Below are positions 1 to 4,630 of a stretch of 7,473 nt of DNA, one piece after another; positions within the stretch are counted from its first letter, which is position 1, and every line of letters begins with the position of its first letter. Position numbers and translations under genes: made by a program. The DNA is taken from contig SCVT01000292.1 in NCBI GenBank assembly GCA_004296815.1, positions 1-7,473 of the forward strand, written 5' to 3'. This DNA is from Reyranella sp. (GTDB lineage: Bacteria; Pseudomonadota; Alphaproteobacteria; Reyranellales; Reyranellaceae). The notes below the pieces were generated by a model. The model was not told the origin of the DNA and did not search any database. It worked only from the letters and a program-made list of their open reading frames with translations.

Positions 1-141
1 GGGTTTCAGCCGCTCGACCGCGGCGCGCGCGGCAGCGAGGCCGTCGGCCTCGCCCACGATCTCGACCTCGGGATGGGCGCCGAGCAGGCGGCGGATCGCG
101 TTGCGCGCCAGCGCCTCGTCATCGACGATCAGGACCCGCAC
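1..141 (-). CDS. Response regulator, LytR/AlgR type (N-terminal 47 residues, cut by window edge)
   Basis: Reading leftward from a GTG at 141, an open frame of exactly 47 codons reaches the window edge. It begins VRVLIVDDEALARNAIRRLL, a classic receiver start: beta-1 followed by the acidic pair D9-D10 that helps bind Mg2+ at the phosphorylation site. The EALAR stretch after the acidic pair is typical of receivers that carry a C-terminal LytTR DNA-binding domain. The phospho-accepting Asp and the output domain lie outside the window. The start overlaps the kinase stop (129-131) by 13 bases in another frame, so the two are almost certainly translationally coupled and form a cognate pair. LytTR output is inferred from the kinase type and the N-terminal motif, not seen. 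It was easy to miss because of its GTG start and missing stop. Confidence 0.85.
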   Translation of the reverse strand, partial: MRVLIVDDEALARNAIRRLLGAHPEVEIVGEADGLAAARAAVERLKP

Positions 142-1220
142 GGCTCGCCCTCCAGCACCAGTGTCGCCAGCACCTTCTTCTCCTCCGCACTATCCCCCAC
201 CTCGCGCAGGTCGAAGCTGTGGCGGTCCGGATAATGAAGTGCCAGCCGGCGCCGAACGTTCTCGACGCCGATGCCCGGCCGCTGGCGACGGCCGCCCGTC
301 GCCGCGGACTGGGCGAGCGTACCGGAATTCTCGATCTCGACGTGAAGCGTCTCGCCGGCGCAGCGGATGGCGACGCGCAGGTCGACACCCTGCTCGCGCC
401 GTCCGTGCTTCACGGCATTCTCGACCAGTGGCTGCAGCAGGAAGCTCGCGATGCGGCGCGAGGCGGCGCCAGGCTCGAGATCGATCCGGGCACGCAGCTT
501 GTCGCCGAAGCGCGCGCGCTGGACGCCGAGATAGGCATTGAGGCCGCCGACCTCGGCCTCGACGGCAACGACGGTGCGGTCGATGCCGTCGAGCGAATGG
601 CGGAGATAGGCCGTGAGGTCGCGCAGCATCGCGAGGGCGGCTTCGGGATGCTCCGGGATCTCCTCGGCGACGCCGTTCAGCGCATTGAACAGGAAGTGCG
701 GATCGAGCTGCAGGCGCAATTCCTCGAGCTCGGCGCGCAGCGCTTCGGCCTGCGCCTTCATGGCGCGACGATGCTCGGCCTGCTCGGCGAGCTCGGCATG
801 GATCCAGAAGTAGGCGAGGCTCCAGCCGGTGAGCGCGAAGAAATAGTGGATCAGGGGTACGAAGAATTCCTCGAGCCCGCGATGGCCGATCGGGACGATC
901 CACGGCACGCGCTCGTGGACGAAGACGATCAGCGTCGCAACCAGCGCAGCTCCCGCCAACGACAGCAGGCCGATCCAGGCCACCGTGCGGACATTGACGC
1001 GGTTCGCAAACAGGCGGGACGTGTAGATCGACCGCAGCGCCGTCGAGATCACGACCAGCGAACTGACGATGATGGCGGTCCGGACGCAGGCGACGCCGAT
1101 GTTCTGATAGACCAGCCGCTGGCTGATCACGTCGGCGATCGCGAACAGTCCCCAGCCGGCGATCTGCACCCGCCAGAACAAAGGCAGACCGTTCCAGCGG
1201 TCCCGTAGCGCTGCCGACAT
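129..1220 (-). CDS. Membrane sensor histidine kinase, LytS/AlgZ (His_kinase PF06580) family
   Basis: The protein has 363 residues. About four hydrophobic segments (roughly 13-35, 42-62, 78-101 and 118-141) form an N-terminal membrane sensor without an obvious periplasmic domain. A charged helical linker (143-172, EL/EA-rich, probably coiled coil) leads into the His_kinase box LQLDPHFLFNALN, with H175 as the likely phosphorylated residue. The ATPase part shows the N-box LLQPLVENAVKHG (N268), a degenerate D-box IENSG (296-300) and the G-box GIGVENV (316-322). This is the full layout of the LytS/AlgZ/YehU class, which signals to LytTR response regulators; the partial regulator overlaps its 3' end. 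ATG at 1220 is chosen because a GGGGGA Shine-Dalgarno-like tract lies upstream (1232-1237, spacer 11) and the first membrane segment follows directly. The stimulus is unknown. Divergent placement from the secreted-hydrolase genes makes it a candidate regulator of them. Confidence 0.93.
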   Translation of the reverse strand: MSAALRDRWNGLPLFWRVQIAGWGLFAIADVISQRLVYQNIGVACVRTAIIVSSLVVISTALRSIYTSRLFANRVNVRTVAWIGLLSLAGAALVATLIVFVHERVPWIVPIGHRGLEEFFVPLIHYFFALTGWSLAYFWIHAELAEQAEHRRAMKAQAEALRAELEELRLQLDPHFLFNALNGVAEEIPEHPEAALAMLRDLTAYLRHSLDGIDRTVVAVEAEVGGLNAYLGVQRARFGDKLRARIDLEPGAASRRIASFLLQPLVENAVKHGRREQGVDLRVAIRCAGETLHVEIENSGTLAQSAATGGRRQRPGIGVENVRRRLALHYPDRHSFDLREVGDSAEEKKVLATLVLEGEPCGS

Positions 1221-1231
1221 GACGCGTGAAA

Positions 1232-1237
1232 TCCCCC
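1232..1237 (-). promoter_or_regulatory. Probable ribosome binding site of the sensor kinase
   Basis: On the minus strand this reads GGGGGA, 11 bases before the ATG at 1220. The spacer is a little long, but no better purine tract lies nearer. Confidence 0.4.
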
Positions 1238-1296
1238 GTCGCCAGCAAAGGCCATTTGTCGGCCGCGGGCAAGCCTTCGCGAAATGGTTGCACTGT

Positions 1297-1326
1297 TCAC
1301 CGAGTTTTCGGTCGTTCTCACCGAAT
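1297..1326. promoter_or_regulatory. Direct repeat TCACCGArT with 21-bp periodicity; candidate operator
   Basis: The 9-mers TCACCGAGT (1297-1305) and TCACCGAAT (1318-1326) match at 8 of 9 bases and are separated by 12 bases, so they lie on the same face of the helix two turns apart. A reversed TCGGT half-site (1308-1312) lies between them. Two 9-bp direct repeats with a 12-13 bp spacer is the arrangement described for LytTR-domain regulators, and the adjacent gene pair is of that type. The bases do not match the published general LytTR consensus well, so assignment to this regulator is inference. Confidence 0.4.
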
Positions 1327-1367
1327 AGTCACAGTGGGCCCGATGCAAGCCCCAGCAGCCGATGACA

Positions 1368-1392
1368 TGTCTGGCGCACGGGGTGCGCGACA
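1368..1392 (+). promoter_or_regulatory. Hairpin in probable 5' leader of the endoglucanase mRNA
   Basis: GCGCAC (1374-1379) pairs with GTGCGC (1383-1388) across a GGG loop. The stem can be extended by TGTC (1368-1371) with GACA (1389-1392), leaving a two-base bulge at 1372-1373. It ends six bases before the Shine-Dalgarno sequence. There is no U tract, so it is not an intrinsic terminator; it could affect translation or mRNA stability. It may also be a chance result of GC-rich sequence. Confidence 0.35.
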
Positions 1393-1398
1393 ATGAGC

Positions 1399-1404
1399 GG
1401 GAGG
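1399..1404 (+). promoter_or_regulatory. Ribosome binding site that sets the endoglucanase start
   Basis: GGGAGG lies five bases before the ATG at 1410. The in-frame ATG at 1362 lacks a comparable site and would add 16 residues (beginning MTCLAHGVRDNER) with no signal-peptide character, containing the only cysteine of the frame. The 1410 start begins MATINYAV directly at the first CBM2-like domain and parallels the MATTTINW start of the next gene. Confidence 0.75.
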
Positions 1405-1409
1405 CTGAA

Positions 1410-4400
1410 ATGGCCACGATCAACTATGCGGTGAAGGACAATTGGGGATCCGGCTTCGTCGGCAACATGACGGTGGCGGCCGGCACGACGGGGCTTCACG
1501 GGTGGACCGTCGAGTTCGACGCATCCTTCGACATCACCAACATCTGGGGCGCCGAGATCGTCTCTCGCGTCGGCAATCACTACGTGATCCGCAACGCGGC
1601 GTGGAATGCCGACGTCGGCCAGGGCAGCAGTGTCACCTTCGGCTTCCAGGCGACGCCGGGCGCCGGCGGCGCCATGGCGACCGGCCTCACGGTGAACGGT
1701 TCGGGCAGCGAGACGCCACCCCCGCCGGTCCTGCCGACGATCTCCGTCGCCGACGCGACGATCACCGAAGGCAACAACGGCACGACCCAGCTCGCCTTCA
1801 CGGCCAGCCTGTCGCAGGCCTCGGCTGTGCCCGTCACCGTCCAGTTCGCGACGTCGAACGGTTCGGCGACGGCCGGCCAGGACTATGCCGCACAGACCGG
1901 CATCATCACCTTCGCCCCGGGCGAGACCACCAAGACCGTCCAGGTCACGGTCAACGGCGATGCCGCGGTCGAGGCGAACGAGGCATTGACCCTCACGCTT
2001 TCCGGCGCGAACGGCGCCACCATCGCGGACGGCACCGCCACCGGCACGATCGTCAACGACGACGTCGCGCCGCCGCCTCCGCCGCCGACCGGTAGCGGTG
2101 CCAACCTCGACTACGCCGTCGGGAGCAACTGGGGCTCAGGCTTCACAGCGTCGATGACGGTCGAGGCCGGAACTGCCGCGCTCAACGGTTGGACCGTCGA
2201 GTTCGACGCCGCGTTCTCCATCACCAACATCTGGAACGCCGAGATCGTCAGCCACGTCGGCAACCACTACGTCGTGCGCGGCGTCTCGTGGAACAGCCTG
2301 GTCGCTGCAGGCGGCGAGGTCGCCTTCGGCTTCCAGGCGAGCGGCCCCACGGCGGCCACGGGCTTCAAGATCAACGGCGTCGCGGCGGACGATACGCCGC
2401 CGCCGGCCCCGCTGCCGACGCTGGTCGTCGCCGATGCCACGGTCGCCGAGGGCGACAGCGGTAACCAGGATCTCGCCTTCACGGTCACGCTCTCGGCGCC
2501 CTCGTCGAGCGCCGTCACGGTCGCCTATGCGACCGGCAACGGCACGGCGAGCGCGGGCAGCGACTTCGTCCAGGCGTCGGGCATGATCACCTTCGCGCCC
2601 GGCGAGACGACGAAGGTCGTCCATGTGCAGGTAAAGGGCGATACCGCCGTTGAAGCCAACGAGACGGTGACCCTCACCCTCTCAGCGCCACAGGGCGCCA
2701 CCGTCACCGACAGTTCGGCCGTTGGCACCATCACCAATGACGACGTGGCGCCGCCTCCGCCCGTGCTGCCGACAATCAGCATCTCCGATGCCTCGGTGGT
2801 CGAGGGCGATCCCGGCACCGGCGGCGGCGCGCCGGGCTGGCTCAGCACATCGGGCAACCAGATCGTCGATTCGGCCGGCCATTCGGTGCAGATCGCCGGT
2901 GTGAACTGGTTCGGCTTCGAGACGGGCCAGATGGTCCCGCACGGGCTGTGGGGCGCGCGCGGCTACCGGGACATGATGGACCAGATGGTCGATCTCGGCT
3001 TCAACACCATCCGGCTGCCCTACTCGAACGACATGCTCCACGCGACGGCGACGTCGTACAACATCAACTACAGCAAGAGCCCGGACCTGCAGGGCCTCAC
3101 GGCGCTGCAGATCATGGACAAGATCATCGACTACGCGGGCGAGATCGGTCTCAAGATCATCCTCGACCATCATCGCAGCTCGGCCGGCGACGGCGCCTCG
3201 GCCAACGGCCTGTGGTACGACGACCAGCACAGCGAGGCGGGCTGGATCGCCGACTGGCAGATGCTGGCGGCACGCTACGCCGACGATCCGACCATCATCG
3301 GTGCCGACCTGCACAACGAGCCGCACAACGGCGCGTGGGGTGGTGGCGGCGCCAACGACTGGCCGGCCGCGGCCGAGCGGGCCGGCAATGCGATCGGCGA
3401 GATCAACCCAAACTGGCTGATCTTCGTAGAGGGTGTCGGCAGCTACAACGGCCAGCCCTACTGGTGGGGCGGCAACCTGATGGGCGTGCGCGACCGGCCG
3501 GTCGAGCTCGATGTCGCCAACAAGCTCGTCTACTCGCCGCACGACTACCCGAACTCGGTCTGGGCGCAGCCCTGGTTCCAGGGCCCGGACTTCCCGGCGA
3601 ACCTGCCGGCCAAGTTCGATGAGATGTGGGGCTATATCTTCAAGGAAGGCATCGCGCCGATCTACATCGGCGAGTTCGGTACCGGCCTCGTCGATCCCAA
3701 GGATGCGCCGTGGTTCGAGGCGATCACCTCCTACCTCGCCGGCGATCTCAACAACGACGGCGCATCGGACCTCGCGGCCGGACAGAAGGGGCCAGGCTGG
3801 ACCTTCTGGTCGTGGAACCCGAATTCGGGCGACACCGGCGGCATCCTGAACAACGACTGGCAAACGCCGAACACGGCCAAGCTCGGCTACCTGACGCCGA
3901 TCCAGTACGAGTTCCACGACGACGCGCCGGGCGAAGGTGGTGCGCCGGGCGACGCCAACCACGCCTCGTTCCTGCTCACGTTGTCGGAGCCGGCCACGCA
4001 GGCGATCACGGTCGACTACCACACCGTGACGGGCACCGCCGGTGCCGGCGACTTCGCCGGAGCGAGCGGCTCCGTCACCTTCGCCGTGGGCGAGCAGAGC
4101 AAGACGATCTCGATCGCCATCACGCCCGACATGCTCGACGAGAACAACGAGCAGTTCACGGTCGTGCTGAGCAACGCCCAGGGCGCCACCATCGCCCGTC
4201 CGACCGGCACCGCGACGATCGTCGACGATGATACCGCGGTCACGCCACCGCCCCCATCTCCCGTCGAACCGCCGCCGGCGGACGACGGCGACCTGAACGC
4301 GCTGTTCGCGGTCGTCAACTCCTGGAGTGGCGGCTTCAACGGCAGCATCACCGTCGAGAACGACGGCGCCGCCACGTCCGGCTGGCAGGTGCGTATCGAG

Positions 4401-4580
4401 ATGTCGCACCAGATCACCGACATCTGGAACGCCGTGATCCTGTCGCACGACGCGCAGGGCTACGTCGTCGGCAATGCGAGCTGGAACGGCACGATCGCCC
4501 ACGACGGCGACACCAGCTTCGGCTTCGTCGCCTCCGGACCGGGCAGCCCCTCCACCGTCCACGTCGATCTCGACGTGTGA
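1410..4580 (+). CDS. Multidomain endo-beta-1,4-glucanase: GH5 (E1-like) with CBM2 and Calx-beta modules
   Basis: The protein has 1056 residues and is predicted to cleave internal beta-1,4-glucosidic bonds of cellulose outside the cell. Domain order: CBM2-like 1 (3-97), Calx-beta 1 (108-218), CBM2-like 2 (231-330), Calx-beta 2 (335-445), start of Calx-beta 3 (453-470), GH5 (about 476-838), rest of Calx-beta 3 (850-941), CBM2-like 3 (961-1056), with Pro-rich linkers between. From memory, the GH5 part closely resembles Acidothermus cellulolyticus endoglucanase E1 (subfamily GH5_1): GVNWFGFET, NTIRLPYS (R535), DHHR (H587, H588), DLHNEPH (acid/base E637), SPHDY (H711, Y713), YIGEFG (nucleophile E755) and WTFWSWNPNSGDTGGIL (W800). 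All expected catalytic residues are present. There is no signal peptide, no cysteine and no RTX nonapeptide; the C-terminus is VDLDV. Together with the exporter gene downstream this suggests type I secretion. Only 50 bases and no terminator separate it from the chitinase gene. Exact substrate range (cellulose, beta-glucan) is inferred. Confidence 0.93.
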   Translation: MATINYAVKDNWGSGFVGNMTVAAGTTGLHGWTVEFDASFDITNIWGAEIVSRVGNHYVIRNAAWNADVGQGSSVTFGFQATPGAGGAMATGLTVNGSGSETPPPPVLPTISVADATITEGNNGTTQLAFTASLSQASAVPVTVQFATSNGSATAGQDYAAQTGIITFAPGETTKTVQVTVNGDAAVEANEALTLTLSGANGATIADGTATGTIVNDDVAPPPPPPTGSGANLDYAVGSNWGSGFTASMTVEAGTAALNGWTVEFDAAFSITNIWNAEIVSHVGNHYVVRGVSWNSLVAAGGEVAFGFQASGPTAATGFKINGVAADDTPPPAPLPTLVVADATVAEGDSGNQDLAFTVTLSAPSSSAVTVAYATGNGTASAGSDFVQASGMITFAPGETTKVVHVQVKGDTAVEANETVTLTLSAPQGATVTDSSAVGTITNDDVAPPPPVLPTISISDASVVEGDPGTGGGAPGWLSTSGNQIVDSAGHSVQIAGVNWFGFETGQMVPHGLWGARGYRDMMDQMVDLGFNTIRLPYSNDMLHATATSYNINYSKSPDLQGLTALQIMDKIIDYAGEIGLKIILDHHRSSAGDGASANGLWYDDQHSEAGWIADWQMLAARYADDPTIIGADLHNEPHNGAWGGGGANDWPAAAERAGNAIGEINPNWLIFVEGVGSYNGQPYWWGGNLMGVRDRPVELDVANKLVYSPHDYPNSVWAQPWFQGPDFPANLPAKFDEMWGYIFKEGIAPIYIGEFGTGLVDPKDAPWFEAITSYLAGDLNNDGASDLAAGQKGPGWTFWSWNPNSGDTGGILNNDWQTPNTAKLGYLTPIQYEFHDDAPGEGGAPGDANHASFLLTLSEPATQAITVDYHTVTGTAGAGDFAGASGSVTFAVGEQSKTISIAITPDMLDENNEQFTVVLSNAQGATIARPTGTATIVDDDTAVTPPPPSPVEPPPADDGDLNALFAVVNSWSGGFNGSITVENDGAATSGWQVRIEMSHQITDIWNAVILSHDAQGYVVGNASWNGTIAHDGDTSFGFVASGPGSPSTVHVDLDV
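1416..2765 (+). repeat. Tandem CBM2 + Calx-beta repeat inside the endoglucanase gene
   Basis: The two-domain block occurs twice: the Calx-beta starts (LPT at residues 108 and 335) are 227 residues, or 681 bases, apart. The CBM2-like copies share GWTVEFDA, ITNIW, AEIVS and VGNHYV; the Calx-beta copies share ITFAPGETTK, VEANE and TLTLS. The third CBM2-like copy, at the C-terminus (GWQVRIEM, ITDIWNAVI), is clearly more diverged. Copies 1 and 2 therefore look like an internal duplication, and copy 3 like an older relative. Confidence 0.85.
2766..4232 (+). other. Calx-beta domain 3, split by insertion of the GH5 catalytic domain
   Basis: Residues 453-470 (LPTISISDASVVEGDPG) match the first strand of Calx-beta 1 and 2 and then stop. 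Residues 850-941 (from NHASFLLTLSEPA to IVDDD) match everything after that strand. Joined, they make a single complete Calx-beta domain with no missing or duplicated part. The GH5 domain (about 476-838) fills the gap, in the loop after the EG motif. Both junctions carry a Gly/Ala/Pro hinge with the same pentapeptide GGAPG (residues 472-476 at 2823-2837, and 843-847 at 3936-3950). Confidence 0.8.
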
Positions 4581-4616
4581 CGGCGCGTTTCATCCGCGTT
4601 CACTGACACCACCAAC

Positions 4617-4626
4617 GGGAAGAGAG
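4617..4626 (+). promoter_or_regulatory. Ribosome binding site of the chitinase-like gene
   Basis: A purine-rich tract GGGAAGAGAG ends four bases before the ATG at 4631. The remaining gap after the endoglucanase stop (4581-4616) shows no hairpin-plus-U terminator and no clear promoter, which supports co-transcription. Confidence 0.6.
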
Positions 4627-4630
4627 AAGC

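Larger units (their letters stand above)
1221..1409. promoter_or_regulatory. Divergent intergenic region between two-component genes and hydrolase/exporter operon
   Basis: This 189-base gap must hold the promoters of both the leftward kinase gene and the rightward endoglucanase gene. Its centre (about 1281-1336) is visibly more AT-rich than the coding DNA and holds several small repeats: a 9-bp direct repeat (1297-1305 and 1318-1326), the hairpin-like ACCGA-gttt-TCGGT (1299-1312), and an outer inverted pair CACTGT (1291-1296) / ACAGTG (1331-1336). No convincing sigma70 -35/-10 pair could be assigned on either strand; TTGCAC at 1288-1293 is a possible -35, but no good -10 follows at the right distance. 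Confidence 0.6.

Noticed and set aside
219..1208. 329-codon open frame on the plus strand opposite the sensor kinase
   Set aside because: It is antisense to a gene with clear kinase motifs; its product is a low-complexity Asp/Glu/Arg-rich string with no family features, as expected from the mirror frame of GC-rich DNA.
190..1293. 367-codon minus-strand frame overlapping the kinase in a different register
   Set aside because: It is Arg/Ala/Pro-rich with no motif; the 129-1220 frame holds the complete kinase.
1362..1409. Upstream in-frame ATG adding 16 residues to the endoglucanase
   Set aside because: It has no good Shine-Dalgarno sequence, the extra residues are charged rather than signal-peptide-like, and the hairpin and GGGAGG site fall inside this stretch. 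ATG 1410 is better supported.
2682..4562. 626-codon open frame on the minus strand opposite the endoglucanase
   Set aside because: It is Arg/Val/Asp-rich with no recognisable motif, and the plus strand carries an intact GH5 with all catalytic residues. A GC-rich shadow frame.
4581..4630. Possible terminator or second promoter between endoglucanase and chitinase genes
   Set aside because: No stem-loop followed by T tract and no convincing -35/-10 pair; the gap mainly holds the ribosome binding site.
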